64,000 nt of DNA from Halomonas huangheensis (GCF_001431725.1 NZ_CP013106.1:2108001-2172000), one strand, 5' to 3'; shown: positions 45,651-56,745, counted from the first letter of the stretch. The notes: a model not told the origin generated them from the letters alone. Program-made: numbers and translations.

Positions 45651-47474
45651 ATGCTGCAGAGTATTCGCGAGCGGTCCCAGAGCTGGATCGCCAAGGTAAT
45701 TGTTGGAGCCGTGATCGTGGCGCTGGCGCTGTTCGGCGTCGAGTCCCTGATCGGCCTGTTTACAAACTCCGGCGACGATGCGGCCAAGGTCAATGGACAG
45801 TCGATCAGCCGCCAGCAGGTCGAGCGTTCAGTGCAGCGGGCGATCCGCAGTGGCCAGGTTCCGCCAGAGCAGGAGCGCGCCTTGCGTGGTCAGGTTCTGG
45901 ACCAGATGATCGTCCAACAGCTGATGACCAGCTATGCCGAGGACGGTGGCCTGGCGCTATCAGAAGGTCAGTCGGATCAATTGATCGTCAATTTGCCTCA
46001 GTTCCACAATGATGAAGGTAAATTCGACAGCGATCTGTATAAGCAGCGCCTGCAGCAGATGGGCTATACGCCGCTGTCATTCCGTGAGCAACTACGTCTG
46101 GATGTTCTCCATCAGCAAGTCCAGCAGGGACTGGCCGCCAGTGATTTCACGCTGGAAGGCGAGCAGCAGCGTATGCTGGCGTTGCAGAGCCAGTCGCGTA
46201 CCTTTCGCTATCACACGCTGACGGCGGATGACCTTCAGGCGCCAGTGGAAGTCAGTGAGTCGGAGGAGTCTGCCTACTACGCGGAGCACCAACAGGAGTT
46301 TCAGCGTCCGGAGCAGGTCCAGCTCAACTACGTGGTATTGGATCGCGCTGAACTGGTGGACTCCGTGGAAGTGAGCGAGGATGAGCTGCGTACCGCCTGG
46401 GAGCAGCAGCAGGCAGAGGCTCCGCGGACAGTGTCACATGTCATGGTGGCCTTCGGTGGGGATCGCAGTCACGAACAGGCCATGGCTGTCATGGATGAGG
46501 TGAAGCAGCGCCTTGCCGATGGTGACAGCTTCGCCGACCTCGCGAAGGAATATTCCGATGATAGTGGTACCGCTGACAACGGTGGTGACCTTGGTGAACT
46601 GGTTCGTGGTGCTCTCGGAGAACAGGCATTCGACGATGCGGCCTTTGCTCTCGGTGAGGGTGAGGTTTCCGACGTAGTCGAGACCGATAGTGCACTGCAC
46701 TTGATCAAGGTGACTTCCATCGAGAGTCAGCCGTTTGACGAAGTGCGTGATCAGCTGCGTCAGCAGGTCGCGGCTAGCCAGGTAGACGGCGCATTCAACG
46801 ACAAGGCGCAGCGGCTGATCGACGAGAGCTATGCCGCGGACGATCTCGCCAGCGTTGCTGAAGATCTGGGGCTTGAGTTGCAGCAGAGTGATTGGGTCAG
46901 TCGTGATGGCCAGGAAGGCGTGCTCGCTGAGCCGGGCGTGATGGATGCTGCCTTCGGCTCTGAAGTGCTCGACGATGGCTATAACAGCGAGGTCATTGAC
47001 CTTGATGATGACCGTCGACTGGTGTTGCGTGTCGCTGATCATCGTGAAGCCACAACCTTGCCGCTGGAACAGGTCAAGGAACAGGTTCAGGCATCGGTGC
47101 GCAGCGACAAGACTCGCAAGGCGCTGTTGGCATTGGCCGAAGAGCGCATTGAACAGCTCAAGGCCGACTCAGCCCCTGAGATGGACTGGCAGCGCGCCGA
47201 CAAGGCTATGCGCCAACGATCCAATCTATCTGCAGCGGTACTGAACACAGCGTTCCGCCTGCCGCATCCTGAAACCGATTCCGTGGTTTATGGCCGTGCG
47301 GTAGATGGTGACGAGGTGACCCTGGTCGCACTTGAGAACGTTGGGCAGGGCGAGGTGACGGAGCAGATGAAGGAGCAATTCTCCAACATCGGCCTGGATG
47401 TTCGTCGTCGCAGCGCAGTGCAAGGCTGGGTTGAGTATCTGCAGGACACCGGTGATATCGAGCGACTGCAGTAG
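45651..47474 (+). CDS. ppiD: Periplasmic folding chaperone PpiD (SurA-like, inner-membrane anchored)
   Basis: 607 residues from ATG 45651 with AGAGG five bases upstream; the frame extends to 45612 without a ribosome site. One membrane helix near residues 14-36 (IAKVIVGAVIVALALFGVES). SurA-like N-terminal chaperone region (VNGQSISRQQVERSVQRAI). One parvulin-type domain at about 258-357 (HVMVAFGGD; FADLAKEYSDD; GGDLGELVRGAL), then a C-terminal chaperone lobe. It sits at the Sec translocon and helps proteins leaving it. Position after hupB is conserved. Confidence 0.95.
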   Translation: MLQSIRERSQSWIAKVIVGAVIVALALFGVESLIGLFTNSGDDAAKVNGQSISRQQVERSVQRAIRSGQVPPEQERALRGQVLDQMIVQQLMTSYAEDGGLALSEGQSDQLIVNLPQFHNDEGKFDSDLYKQRLQQMGYTPLSFREQLRLDVLHQQVQQGLAASDFTLEGEQQRMLALQSQSRTFRYHTLTADDLQAPVEVSESEESAYYAEHQQEFQRPEQVQLNYVVLDRAELVDSVEVSEDELRTAWEQQQAEAPRTVSHVMVAFGGDRSHEQAMAVMDEVKQRLADGDSFADLAKEYSDDSGTADNGGDLGELVRGALGEQAFDDAAFALGEGEVSDVVETDSALHLIKVTSIESQPFDEVRDQLRQQVAASQVDGAFNDKAQRLIDESYAADDLASVAEDLGLELQQSDWVSRDGQEGVLAEPGVMDAAFGSEVLDDGYNSEVIDLDDDRRLVLRVADHREATTLPLEQVKEQVQASVRSDKTRKALLALAEERIEQLKADSAPEMDWQRADKAMRQRSNLSAAVLNTAFRLPHPETDSVVYGRAVDGDEVTLVALENVGQGEVTEQMKEQFSNIGLDVRRRSAVQGWVEYLQDTGDIERLQ

Positions 47475-47501
47475 TCTGCTTGTTCAGCAGTACAGCAGCA
47501 G

Positions 47502-47531
47502 AAAAAGGGACGCCAGATGGCGTCCCTTTTT
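47502..47531 (+). terminator. Terminator after ppiD
   Basis: Stem aaaaagggacgcc / ggcgtcccttttt with loop agat, continuing into a T-run (47527-47533). Confidence 0.9.
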
Positions 47532-47729
47532 TTGTTGTCAGGCGCCAGCGAGGTAGTTTGCACTGCAGATCGTTGTCCGTTTGTGGTCATGACTTTTATA
47601 CCGTTATCTTGAGGTGTGCGCTCATGCACATTGCAAATTCGGTGGGAGTCATCTGTTTCATCATGTGGTTCGTCGGCGCTGATGTGCGAGGACTGGTATG
47701 CTGGTGTCTTGTGTTCGAGGAGGGTTCTG

Positions 47730-48749
47730 GTGCAGCCGATTCCATGTCATATCGTCAGCGGGTTTCTAGGCAGCGGCAAGACGACCCTGATTCGCCATCT
47801 GATTCGTCACAAGCCTCATGATGAGCGGTGGGCGGTACTGGTCAATGAGTTTGGCGAGGCAGGCATCGACCAGGCCATGCTGCCGGAGTCGGACGACCTG
47901 GTAGTGCGCACGCTGCCGGGGGGCTGCCTATGTTGCCAGCTTGCCGTGACACTCAAGGCGACCCTGGTGCAACTGATCCGTCGGCACCGACCTGAGCGGT
48001 TGTTGATCGAGCCTTCCGGGTTAGGCCATCCAGCAGGGTTGGTTGAGGTGTTACAGGATGAAGACCTGGCGCCGGTGATCGATTTACGCCCTATGATTGC
48101 AATGTTGGATCCCCGAAAACTGGATGATGCACGTTATACCGGGCACCAGACCTTTCGTGACCAACTGGCCATGGCCGATGCTGTAGTGATCAGCAAGCCG
48201 GACCTGGCGACAGCGGCACAGATAGACAAGGCTGAGCAATGGGTAGCGACGCGCTGGCCACCTCTGCAGTGGGTGGAGAAGGTCTGTCAGGGAGAGCTAT
48301 CGATTGGCCGCCTACTGGCGTCTTCCTCACGTGTCCGCGAAGCGCATGCGCGTGCCAGCGATCATCCGTTGCCGAGCGATGGCGGCAATGATCAAGTGAC
48401 GCTTGAGCTGGATATGGCGGTAACGCCGGGGGAGGGAGAAGTCGCGGTTCAGCAACGTAGCGCGTTGGGATACCGCACTCTCAGTCTGCGCTGGCACCCA
48501 CGACAGTGCTTTGTACTTGGGCAGCTGTTGGCAAGGCTCGAAGAGCTGCCGGGGGAGTACCGCATCAAGGCGGTGATTCATGCCGGCGAAGGTTGGCGGA
48601 TCGTCAATAATGCAGACGACAGCTTGCATTGCGATACCACCGCGTGGCGCAGAGACTCACGACTGGAGATTATCTGGCCAGAGCACTCCACGCTGGATAC
48701 CGAGGAACTGGTCGTGAAGTGCCAGGCATGTCGAGTAGAAAACGATTAA
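47730..48749 (+). CDS. COG0523 (CobW/YjiA-type) G3E GTPase, putative metal chaperone
   Basis: 339 residues from GTG 47730, with GAGGAGGG upstream; the frame extends to 47616 without protein-like sequence. P-loop GFLGSGKTT (residues about 10-18), switch VNEFGEAGID, the family metal motif GGCLCC, EPSGLGHP, and guanine-specificity SKPD in place of NKxD. The C-terminal CobW_C half (VQQRSALGYRTLSLRWHPRQ) is present. These proteins deliver zinc or other metals to target enzymes. Which metal is unknown, and no metal-limitation operator was recognised. Confidence 0.85.
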   Translation: MQPIPCHIVSGFLGSGKTTLIRHLIRHKPHDERWAVLVNEFGEAGIDQAMLPESDDLVVRTLPGGCLCCQLAVTLKATLVQLIRRHRPERLLIEPSGLGHPAGLVEVLQDEDLAPVIDLRPMIAMLDPRKLDDARYTGHQTFRDQLAMADAVVISKPDLATAAQIDKAEQWVATRWPPLQWVEKVCQGELSIGRLLASSSRVREAHARASDHPLPSDGGNDQVTLELDMAVTPGEGEVAVQQRSALGYRTLSLRWHPRQCFVLGQLLARLEELPGEYRIKAVIHAGEGWRIVNNADDSLHCDTTAWRRDSRLEIIWPEHSTLDTEELVVKCQACRVEND

Positions 48750-48771
48750 CGCATGGCGTTGATCAAAGGGC

Positions 48772-49542
48772 TTAGTCGCTCAACTCGGTGAAGGAAAATT
48801 TTCTGAGCTCGAACTGGTTGGCATCGGCACGGATTTCCCAACCATGTTCTCGGGACCAGTCGCCGAGCACTACGCGCTTGCCCTGGTCATCGGCCAACGA
48901 CAGCTCGTGGACTGCCGGACGATGGGTGTGGCCATGGATCAAAGTGGTCACCTGATGGTCCTGCATCACACGTATCACCTCGTCTGGGGTGACATCCATG
49001 ATGTCCTCGGCCTTGTTGCTGTTGGCCTCGCCGGATTGCTCTCGCATGCGCTGGGCAAGCGCCAGTCGCTCTGGGATAGGCAGGGCCAGCACTCCGGCTT
49101 GCCATTCAGGATTGCGCGCCTGGGCGCGAAATGCCATGTAGGCTTCATCGCGGGTGCATAGACTATCGCCATGCATCAAGAGCACCGGTTGCCCAGCCAG
49201 TTCAATGACACAGGATTCCGGTAGCAGTTCTGCACCGGCGGCAGCGGCGAACTGTTCGCCGAGCAGGAAATCACGGTTGCCATGCATCAGGTAAATTCGG
49301 CAACCACGCTCGCTGGCGCCTCGCAAGCGGGACGCCACCATATTGGCGAGAGCAGCATGCCCGGTAGGGTCCTGGTCGCCCAATGCCATCAGGTCATCAC
49401 CAATCCAGGCATCGAAGAAGTCACCAAGGATGTACAGTGTTACCGGAGTCTGAGTGTTGCGCTCCAGCCAGGCGAGAAAGCCTTCGGTGATCTCGGGGGC
49501 GGCCGGGTGCAGATGCAGGTCGGAAATCAGCAGCGTGGTCAT
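48772..49542 (-). CDS. lpxH: UDP-2,3-diacylglucosamine diphosphatase
   Basis: 256 residues. Calcineurin-like metallophosphoesterase of lipid A synthesis: hydrolyses UDP-2,3-diacylglucosamine to lipid X and UMP at the inner membrane. Metal-binding motifs are all present: SDLHL (D8, H10), GDFFDAWIGDD, GNRDFLLG, MHGDSLC and HGHTHRPAVH. It follows ppiB on the same strand (80 bp gap), as in many gammaproteobacteria, and converges with the GTPase gene with 22 bp between stops. Confidence 0.95.
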   Translation of the reverse strand: MTTLLISDLHLHPAAPEITEGFLAWLERNTQTPVTLYILGDFFDAWIGDDLMALGDQDPTGHAALANMVASRLRGASERGCRIYLMHGNRDFLLGEQFAAAAGAELLPESCVIELAGQPVLLMHGDSLCTRDEAYMAFRAQARNPEWQAGVLALPIPERLALAQRMREQSGEANSNKAEDIMDVTPDEVIRVMQDHQVTTLIHGHTHRPAVHELSLADDQGKRVVLGDWSREHGWEIRADANQFELRKFSFTELSD

Positions 49543-49622
49543 GAACTAGCTCATCTGGCGGGGAGGCTGAGGTGCACGCCCGCAGGACGGGCGTGCGGCG
49601 GCAGAAATCAGGTTGCCGGTGA

Positions 49623-50123
49623 TCAGGCGTCTTCCTTGACCCATGCACGCTCGATGATCACATCGTCGGCAGGGACGTCGGCATGCATGCCGCGGCGAGT
49701 CGTGGGAACTTGCTTGATACGCTCGACGACGTCCATACCATCCACGACGCGACCGAAGACACAATAGCCCCAACCCTGCATGTTCTTGCCGGTGTGGTTG
49801 AGAAAGTCGTTGTCGGCGACGTTGATGAAGAACTGCGCGGTAGCGGAGTTCGGGTCCTGAGTACGGGCCATGGCGAGGGTGCCGACGGTGTTCTTCAGGC
49901 CGTTGTCAGCTTCGTTCTCGATCGGAGCACGGGTTGGCTTCTGCTCGAAGTTGGTGTCGAAGCCGCCGCCCTGGACCATGAAGCCACTGATTACGCGGTG
50001 AAAGAGGGTGCCATCATAGAAGCCCTCACGAACGTACTGCTCGAAATTGGCCGCTGTCTGCGGTGCTTCTTCATGGTTGAGCTCAATGCTGATATCACCA
50101 AAATTGGTTTGCAGAATGATCAT
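49623..50123 (-). CDS. ppiB: Cyclophilin-type peptidyl-prolyl isomerase B
   Basis: 166 residues from ATG 50123 with AGGAAC upstream; no support for the longer frame to 50276. Cytosolic cyclophilin without signal peptide. Active-site motifs [33 protein letters not shown] and [17 protein letters not shown] are complete. Divergent from glnS and co-directional with lpxH. Confidence 0.95.
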   Translation of the reverse strand: MIILQTNFGDISIELNHEEAPQTAANFEQYVREGFYDGTLFHRVISGFMVQGGGFDTNFEQKPTRAPIENEADNGLKNTVGTLAMARTQDPNSATAQFFINVADNDFLNHTGKNMQGWGYCVFGRVVDGMDVVERIKQVPTTRRGMHADVPADDVIIERAWVKEDA

Positions 50124-50346
50124 TGACGGTTCCTGGTCGATGATTGCAGCGGTTCCCTGAAATGGATTCAACGATTTTCGGGAACTGTGCTGACAAGATG
50201 ACTGGCACGGCTTGGCGCCGCACCGGGGCGTGACGCTATAATAGCGGTTTTGCTTCCTGGCGCGAAGCCGGGACAATTAGAGAAGCTGCGACCAGAAAGC
50301 TGTTCTGGCTTCCACTCCGACCATCACCAGAGGTTGTTCCATCAAC

Positions 50347-52026
50347 ATGACCACCGAGAGCACTAGCGCGCCGAATTTCATTCGCAACCAGATTCGCGAG
50401 GAAATCGAGGCCGGACGGTCGCAAAAGATCGTGACGCGATTCCCTCCCGAGCCCAACGGTTTTCTACACATCGGGCATGCCAAGTCGATCTGTCTCAACT
50501 TCGGGCTCGCGCAACAATTCGGTGGTGACTGTCATCTGCGTTTTGACGATACCAACCCGGCGAAGGAAGAGCAGGCTTACATCGATGCGATCAAGGAAGA
50601 TGTGCACTGGCTGGGGTTTGAGTGGGCTGGTGAGGTACGCCATGCCTCTGATTACTTCGACCAGCTCTACGCCTGGGCACAGCACCTGATCCGTGAGGGC
50701 AAGGCTTATGTCGATGATCTGTCGCCCGATGAAATGCGTGAGTATCGCGGCACCCTGACCGAACCAGGACGACCAAGCCCGTGGCGGGAGCGCAGTGTCG
50801 AGGAGAACCTCGATCTGCTTGAGCGCATGCGTGTCGGTGAGTTTGCTGAAGGTGAGAAGGTGCTGCGGGCGAAGATCGATATGGCGTCGCCGAACATCAA
50901 TATGCGTGACCCGATCCTCTATCGTATTCGCCATGCGACCCATCATCAGACCGGCGACAAGTGGAAGATCTACCCGTCCTACGACTTCACCCATGGTCAG
51001 TCGGATGCTATCGAAGGCATCTCACACTCGGTCTGCACCCTGGAGTTCGAGGATCATCGCCCGTTGTATGAGTGGTTCCTGAACAACTTGCCGGTGCCGA
51101 CCAAGCCGCGTCAGATCGAGTTCGCGCGTCTTAACCTCAACTACACGCTGACCTCCAAGCGCAAGCTCAAGCTATTGGTGGATCAAGGGATCGTGGATGG
51201 TTGGGATGATCCGCGCATGCCGACCATTTCCGGGATGCGTCGCCGTGGCTACACCGCGGCCTCGATTCGTCGCTTCTGCGAGATGATCGGTGTGACTCGC
51301 GCCGACGGTGGTCTGGTCGATATTGCCATGCTGACTCATGCCATTCGCTCTGACCTCGAGGAAAATGCACCGCGCGCCATGTGTGTGATCAACCCACTCA
51401 AGGTGGTGTTGACCAATGTCGCCGAGGATCACGAAGAGGTTTACGAGGTGCCGGGCCATCCCGGGCGTGAAGATATGCCGGTCCGCAAGGTGCCGTTCAA
51501 TCGTGAGTTGTGGATCGATCGCGATGATTTCATGGAAGAGCCGCCGAAGAAGTTCTTCCGTCTTGCCCCCGGCAAGGAAGTACGCCTGCGCAACAGCTAT
51601 GTGATTCGCTGTGATGAGGTGGTCAAGGATGCTGAGGGTGAGATCGTCGAACTGCATTGCAGCGTGGATTTCGACACCCTCGGAAAGAACCCGGAAGGTC
51701 GCAAGGTCAAGGGTGTCATTCACTGGGTCAGCGCCATCCATGGCGTGCCGGTTGAGGTTCGCCTGTATGACAACCTGTTCATGGTCGAGCAACCGGACAA
51801 GGACAAGGATACCGACTTCCTCGAGCACCTGAATCCCGAGTCACTGGTAACGGTACAGGCAATGGCCGAGCCGAGTCTCGCCGGCGCAGGGCCGGAAGAT
51901 CGTTACCAATTCGAGCGCGTGGGCTACTTCTGCGCCGATCGTCACGCGAGTCGTCCTGGACAGTTGGTGTTCAACCGCACCGTGGGGCTCAAGGACAGTT
52001 GGGCAAAGATCCAGAAGAAGGGCTGA
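50347..52026 (+). CDS. glnS: Glutaminyl-tRNA synthetase
   Basis: 559 residues, normal length. Class I synthetase that charges tRNA-Gln. HIGH motif at 41-44 in [14 protein letters not shown]; the KMSKS-like loop reads [10 protein letters not shown]; the C-terminal anticodon-binding beta-barrels are complete (ending [14 protein letters not shown]). Followed after one base by cysS, so the two synthetase genes are probably one operon. Confidence 0.97.
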   Translation: MTTESTSAPNFIRNQIREEIEAGRSQKIVTRFPPEPNGFLHIGHAKSICLNFGLAQQFGGDCHLRFDDTNPAKEEQAYIDAIKEDVHWLGFEWAGEVRHASDYFDQLYAWAQHLIREGKAYVDDLSPDEMREYRGTLTEPGRPSPWRERSVEENLDLLERMRVGEFAEGEKVLRAKIDMASPNINMRDPILYRIRHATHHQTGDKWKIYPSYDFTHGQSDAIEGISHSVCTLEFEDHRPLYEWFLNNLPVPTKPRQIEFARLNLNYTLTSKRKLKLLVDQGIVDGWDDPRMPTISGMRRRGYTAASIRRFCEMIGVTRADGGLVDIAMLTHAIRSDLEENAPRAMCVINPLKVVLTNVAEDHEEVYEVPGHPGREDMPVRKVPFNRELWIDRDDFMEEPPKKFFRLAPGKEVRLRNSYVIRCDEVVKDAEGEIVELHCSVDFDTLGKNPEGRKVKGVIHWVSAIHGVPVEVRLYDNLFMVEQPDKDKDTDFLEHLNPESLVTVQAMAEPSLAGAGPEDRYQFERVGYFCADRHASRPGQLVFNRTVGLKDSWAKIQKKG

Positions 52027-52027
52027 T

Positions 52028-53431
52028 ATGCAGATCTACAACACCCTGACCCGTACCCGGCAAGCGTTCAATCCCATTGAGCCAGGCAAGGTGCGCATGT
52101 ATGTCTGCGGTATGACCGTTTACGACTACTGCCACCTGGGTCACGCCCGGGTAATGGTGGCGTTTGACGTCATTACTCGCTACTTGCGTCACCGCGGCTT
52201 CGAGGTCACCTATGTGCGCAATATCACCGACATCGACGACAAGATCCTGCGTCGAGCGGAGGAGAATGGTGAGAGCATCGGCGAGCTGACTGCGCGCATG
52301 ATCGACGCCATGCACGAGGATGAGCAGCGCTTGTTCGTGCTGCGGCCCGATCAGGAGCCGCGTGCCACCGCGCATATCGACGAGATTGTCGCCATGATCA
52401 GTACGCTGATCGACAAGGGATATGCCTACGCTGCGGACAATGGTGATGTCTATTATCGAGTGCGCAAGTTCGACGGCTACGGCAAGCTCAACAACCGTGA
52501 CCTCGACGATATGCGTGCCGGGGCACGTATCGACATCGATGAGCATAAGGAAGATCCGCTGGACTTCGTGCTGTGGAAGGCCGCAAAGCCTGGTGAAGCC
52601 AGTTGGACATCTCCCTGGAGTGAAGGACGCCCAGGCTGGCATATCGAGTGTTCGGCGATGTCGACCTGCTGCCTTGGTGAGACTTTTGATATCCATGGTG
52701 GTGGGCCGGATCTGACCTTCCCGCACCACGAGAACGAGATCGCTCAGAGCGAAGCAGCCACCGGCAAGCCCTACGTCAATACCTGGATGCATGCCGGTGC
52801 CGTGCGTGTCGACAGTGAGAAGATGTCAAAATCGTTGGGCAACTTCTTTACCATCCGTGAAGTGCTCGAACATCATGATCCGGAAGTGGTGCGTTATCTG
52901 CTGGTTGCCAGCCATTACCGTAGCCCGATCAACTATGCTCCGGCATCGTTGAGTGAGGCACGCAAGTCGCTGGAGCGGTTCTATACCGCACTGGATGGCA
53001 TTGAGGTCGATGACAGTGACACGATTGAAGTCGGGCCTGGCGATTACGCGGCACGCTTTACGGCGGTGATGGATGATGATTTCAACACACCAGAAGCGTT
53101 GTCGGTGATGTTCGATCTGGCTCGCGAGCTCAATCGTGCGCGTCAGGACAACCCCGAGCAGGCGCCAGTGCTTGCGCGCGAGCTCAAGCGTCTTGGCTCG
53201 GTGCTGGGATTGTTGCAGCAATCGCCAGCGGCGTTTCTCAAGGGAGCTTCTGGTAACCTTGCGCTTGGCGAAGATGAGATCGAAGCTCGTATCGTGGCTC
53301 GTGCCGAGGCCAAGAAAGCACGTGATTTCGCGGAAGCTGATCGCATTCGCGATGAGCTGGCAGCCATGGGAATTGTTCTCAAGGATTCCCGCGAAGGAAC
53401 CACCTGGGTGGTGGATCACAGCGTAAGCTGA
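52028..53431 (+). CDS. cysS: Cysteinyl-tRNA synthetase
   Basis: 467 residues. Zinc ligand C27, class I HLGH (36-39), further zinc site within MSTCCLG and [10 protein letters not shown], and KMSKS at 265-269. Starts one base after the glnS stop. The 3' end overlaps the convergent DUF1853 gene by 16 bp. Confidence 0.97.
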   Translation: MQIYNTLTRTRQAFNPIEPGKVRMYVCGMTVYDYCHLGHARVMVAFDVITRYLRHRGFEVTYVRNITDIDDKILRRAEENGESIGELTARMIDAMHEDEQRLFVLRPDQEPRATAHIDEIVAMISTLIDKGYAYAADNGDVYYRVRKFDGYGKLNNRDLDDMRAGARIDIDEHKEDPLDFVLWKAAKPGEASWTSPWSEGRPGWHIECSAMSTCCLGETFDIHGGGPDLTFPHHENEIAQSEAATGKPYVNTWMHAGAVRVDSEKMSKSLGNFFTIREVLEHHDPEVVRYLLVASHYRSPINYAPASLSEARKSLERFYTALDGIEVDDSDTIEVGPGDYAARFTAVMDDDFNTPEALSVMFDLARELNRARQDNPEQAPVLARELKRLGSVLGLLQQSPAAFLKGASGNLALGEDEIEARIVARAEAKKARDFAEADRIRDELAAMGIVLKDSREGTTWVVDHSVS

Positions 53432-54483
53432 TGCCCTGGGTCACAGGATGTGGCGGGAGGTAATGGTATCTGCCTCGGCCAATCATCGCTGACCACAAAG
53501 ATGCGCCGTCCGACCTGTTCGGGCGGCGCATTGTCGTTTGCAGGGTGTGGAAGGGGACTGGCGGCAAACTCCAGCGGATCTCGACACAGCATCAACTGAA
53601 CCGGCGTTGCCCAGGTGGCGAAGTGGGCTGCAAGAGTGCGACTCAGTGTGCGCTGCGATTGCCAATGGTCAGGACGTGGCGGTGCCAGCCAGTGGGGGCG
53701 GGTCAGGCAACTGCCGAACTGCAGTGTCGGATGTTCACTACACAGCTTTGACCAGTCTCGCCAGTGGCACCACAGGCCCTGAAGAGCGCCAGGCGCGGTG
53801 ATTGCGGGCAAAGGGAGGGAAGGGGCGTGCCAGGGGCGAAATAACACCCCAGGCATGGCCAGTTGAGGTTGTGGTGGCTGGGGTGGCTGCTGTATGCCCA
53901 GCTCCGTGAACCGCTCTGTCAGGGCGAGTCGAGCGGCTGGAGAAAACATCAATGGTAATTGGTGCCGACTGAGATGGCTGACCTTGAGCGCAAGGCTATC
54001 CAGGCCGCCTGGACCAATCCAGCGTGCGGCACTGTCTGGCTGCTGTGGCCCTTGTGGAATTCCGAGGTAGAACTTGACGGCGACTTCAAGGTGTCGAAGG
54101 TCACTGTCGTGAGCGCGATAGATTAGATCCAGTTCGCCCAGGGTTCGTCGCTCTACGCGGACTGGAATGTTATGCGCCAGCAATTCGGTGTTGGGTGAAG
54201 TGTGCAACAGGAATTGCCACAGATGCTCGTGATAAGGACCAAGTCGACGTGAACTGTTGTTGCCCAGCCAATCCTCCAATGGTTGTGGGTGGCTATCCAA
54301 TTGTTGCAGGAAGGTCTCAAGCGCACCGCTGCTCTCGAAACCCAACGTTGCAAGATCTGGTCGACCCGGCCAGCGCGTCTGCACGAGGTCGGGTGCCGCC
54401 ATCAACCATGCCAGATCGCGAACCAATGGGTGCTTCAAGGTTTTTCCCAGCGGATTGATCAGAATGTCCGGTTGCAATGGCAT
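53416..54483 (-). CDS. DUF1853 family protein
   Basis: 355 residues from ATG 54483, with AGGAAA seven bases upstream; the frame stays open to 54750 but is not protein-like there. It carries the family-type motifs [10 protein letters not shown] and [18 protein letters not shown], and a Pro-rich linker ([15 protein letters not shown]). Function of this family is not established; the Glu-Val-Ala-Val-Lys pattern recalls a PD-(D/E)XK nuclease-like core, which is inference only. Cytosolic, no signal or membrane helix. Divergent from the osmoprotectant operon; its 3' end overlaps cysS by 16 bp. Confidence 0.75.
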   Translation of the reverse strand: MPLQPDILINPLGKTLKHPLVRDLAWLMAAPDLVQTRWPGRPDLATLGFESSGALETFLQQLDSHPQPLEDWLGNNSSRRLGPYHEHLWQFLLHTSPNTELLAHNIPVRVERRTLGELDLIYRAHDSDLRHLEVAVKFYLGIPQGPQQPDSAARWIGPGGLDSLALKVSHLSRHQLPLMFSPAARLALTERFTELGIQQPPQPPQPQLAMPGVLFRPWHAPSLPLPAITAPGALQGLWCHWRDWSKLCSEHPTLQFGSCLTRPHWLAPPRPDHWQSQRTLSRTLAAHFATWATPVQLMLCRDPLEFAASPLPHPANDNAPPEQVGRRIFVVSDDWPRQIPLPPATSCDPGHQLTL

Positions 54484-54564
54484 GGCGTTTTTCCTGCGTT
54501 TGAAGGCTATCTGCATCCACCGGATATAGGCCGTATACTCCAGCATACACACACAAGGAATCGG

Positions 54565-55479
54565 GTGATAAAAATGAACCGTCCACTCGCATTGCTGACG
54601 GGAATGGTCCTGCCGGTCATGATGGCATCCGCCCAGGCTGCGGACCCGGTAGTGGTCTCGTCGAAAATCGATACTGAAGGCTCGGTGCTTGGCCAGATCA
54701 TTCTGCAGAGCCTGGTGGATGCTGGTATCGAGGTGGAGGAGCGTCTTCAACTAGGCGGAACCAGTATCGTTCGCTCCGCGCTGATCAACGGCGAAATCGA
54801 CATATACCCGGAGTACACCGGCAACGGTGCCTTCTTCCATGATATGGCTGATAGTCCAGTCTGGCATGATGCGAAACAGGCTTATGCCACGGTCCAGGAG
54901 AAGGACGCTGAGCAGGACCTGGTGTGGTTGACCCCCGCGTCGGCCAACAACACCTATGCCATCAGTCTGCGCGGTGACGTTGCCCGTGACAATCAACTGA
55001 CAACACTCGACGACGTTGCTGGCTATATCAATGATGGTGGCGCATTCAAGCTGGCGGGCAGCACCGAATTCGTGGAGTCGGCATTTGCCTTGCCGGCTTT
55101 TGAGGAAGCCTATGGCTTCGATCTCGAGGATGATCAGTTACTGGTGCTTTCCGGAGGCAACACCGCTGCGACCATGCGCGCGGCAGCGCAACAGACCAGT
55201 GGCGTAAATGCCGCGATGACCTACGGCACTGATGGTGGACTCCAGGCATTGGATCTGGTCGTGATGGAGGATACCCGTGGCGTGCAACCGGTCTATCAGC
55301 CGGCCCCAGTGGTGCGTCGTGAGGTTCTCGAGGCCTATCCCGAGATCGCGGACACACTGGCTCCGGTATTCGAGTCTCTCGACCTGGAAACTCTACAGCG
55401 GCTCAATGGGGATGTGGCGGTCAACGGATATGATCCTGCTCAGGTGGCCGCCGACTACCTGGCCACACTCGACGACTGA
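54565..55479 (+). CDS. osmF: Osmoprotectant (glycine betaine/choline-type) ABC transporter, substrate-binding protein
   Basis: About 304 residues. GTG 54565 has AAGGAA five bases upstream; ATG 54574 is also possible but is farther from the site. Signal peptide ends in ASAQAADP. The mature part is of the OpuAC/ProX type (VVSSKIDTEGSVLGQIIL; EIDIYPEYTGNGAFF), which binds betaines in the periplasm. A TATACT -10-like box lies at 54534-54539. With the next three genes it gives the order of the E. coli yehZYXW (osmF) system. Substrate is not proven. Confidence 0.85.
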   Translation: MIKMNRPLALLTGMVLPVMMASAQAADPVVVSSKIDTEGSVLGQIILQSLVDAGIEVEERLQLGGTSIVRSALINGEIDIYPEYTGNGAFFHDMADSPVWHDAKQAYATVQEKDAEQDLVWLTPASANNTYAISLRGDVARDNQLTTLDDVAGYINDGGAFKLAGSTEFVESAFALPAFEEAYGFDLEDDQLLVLSGGNTAATMRAAAQQTSGVNAAMTYGTDGGLQALDLVVMEDTRGVQPVYQPAPVVRREVLEAYPEIADTLAPVFESLDLETLQRLNGDVAVNGYDPAQVAADYLATLDD

Positions 55480-55494
55480 GCGATAGACGTTCGC

Positions 55495-56745
55495 ATGGAA
55501 AGCCAACGTAGTTACCCCGTATTGGTAACCCTGATGGGGTTGGCACTGATCGCCTGGTGGTGGTTGCCCAGTGTTGGTGTCGCCCCCAACCGCATTGTTT
55601 CCGGAACCCCCTTTACGGCATCACAGGTGGCGGGCTGGCCCATGGCCATGCTTGCCGGCCTGCCGTTGCTCCTGACCGTCTGGGGCGCGATGCGCATGGA
55701 TCACCAGCGGCTTGCCTGGCTGCTTGGGTTGGTAGTGCTGTGTTTGGTCGGCTGGCCGCTGTGGCTGCTGTTGGCGGCGGTGCAGCTTGTTGATCCCCAG
55801 TTGCCCCAGGCGCGTCTGGCGATAGGGTCCGGGATGTGGCTGGCACTGTTCCTGCTGTTGCTGGCGCTGATTGAACTGCGTACCCGGATGCAATTGTCGG
55901 CATGGCGAAGTTGGGCGCTGTTTCTACTGCCGGTGTTGGTGCTTGCCGCCTGTATTCCGGCGGGGCTCGATCGGCTGGCGTTGTGGCAGGAATTCGTCGG
56001 GCGTCGTCAGGATTTTTTCACCGCGATTGGTGTGCATCTGCTGCTGGTGATTGCGACAGTGGCGTTGAGCCTGATTGTCGGGGTTGCTACCGCATTGATG
56101 GTCCGGCGGGTTCCTCAACTGCAACGTGCTGTTATCGCCACCCTTAATTTCCTGCAGACGATTCCCAGCCTGGCATTGTTTGGTTTGCTGCTGGGTCCCC
56201 TTGCCTGGTTATCCAATCGTTATGACTGGCTTGATGCGTTGGGCGTCAGCGGCATCGGTTGGGCTCCGGCATTGCTGGCATTGGTGGCCTATAGCTTGTT
56301 GCCGATAGTGCGGAATACCCTGGTGGCACTCGACGGCGTCGATGAGGGAGTAATTGAATCCGCGCGAGGAATGGGAATGAGTCGTCGGCAAGTTTTTCTC
56401 CAGGTGCGTCTGCCGCTGGCGGTGCCGGTAATACTTGAAGGTATTCGTATCACCACTGTGCAGGCGATTGGCCTTACCGCTGTTGCGGCCTTGATCGGTG
56501 CCGGTGGGCTGGGCAGGTTTGTGTTTCAAGGGTTGGGGCAGGCAGCGATGGACCTGGTGCTGCTGGGGGCCTTGCCGATCGTGATCATGGCAGTGGCTGC
56601 CGATGCACTATTGGCTGGAGTAACGAGAAAACTGCAACCAGAGCTTCAACCAGAAATACAAACAGAAATACAACCTCAGCCAGAACTGAAAACCCAGTCA
56701 CAGACACAGCTGAAACCAGAACGACAGCCGGAGAGCGGTGAATGA
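55495..56745 (+). CDS. yehY: Osmoprotectant ABC transporter permease (YehY type)
   Basis: 416 residues with about ten membrane helices. The N-terminal half carries extra helices, as in YehY, and the C-terminal half holds the BPD transporter domain with the EAA-loop motif (ESARGMGMSRRQVFLQVRLP). A 38-residue hydrophilic Gln/Pro/Glu tail (about 378-416, repeated LQPE/IQTE-like units) ends the protein and is probably cytoplasmic. Overlaps the ATPase gene by four bases (ATGA). Confidence 0.88.
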   Translation: MESQRSYPVLVTLMGLALIAWWWLPSVGVAPNRIVSGTPFTASQVAGWPMAMLAGLPLLLTVWGAMRMDHQRLAWLLGLVVLCLVGWPLWLLLAAVQLVDPQLPQARLAIGSGMWLALFLLLLALIELRTRMQLSAWRSWALFLLPVLVLAACIPAGLDRLALWQEFVGRRQDFFTAIGVHLLLVIATVALSLIVGVATALMVRRVPQLQRAVIATLNFLQTIPSLALFGLLLGPLAWLSNRYDWLDALGVSGIGWAPALLALVAYSLLPIVRNTLVALDGVDEGVIESARGMGMSRRQVFLQVRLPLAVPVILEGIRITTVQAIGLTAVAALIGAGGLGRFVFQGLGQAAMDLVLLGALPIVIMAVAADALLAGVTRKLQPELQPEIQTEIQPQPELKTQSQTQLKPERQPESGE

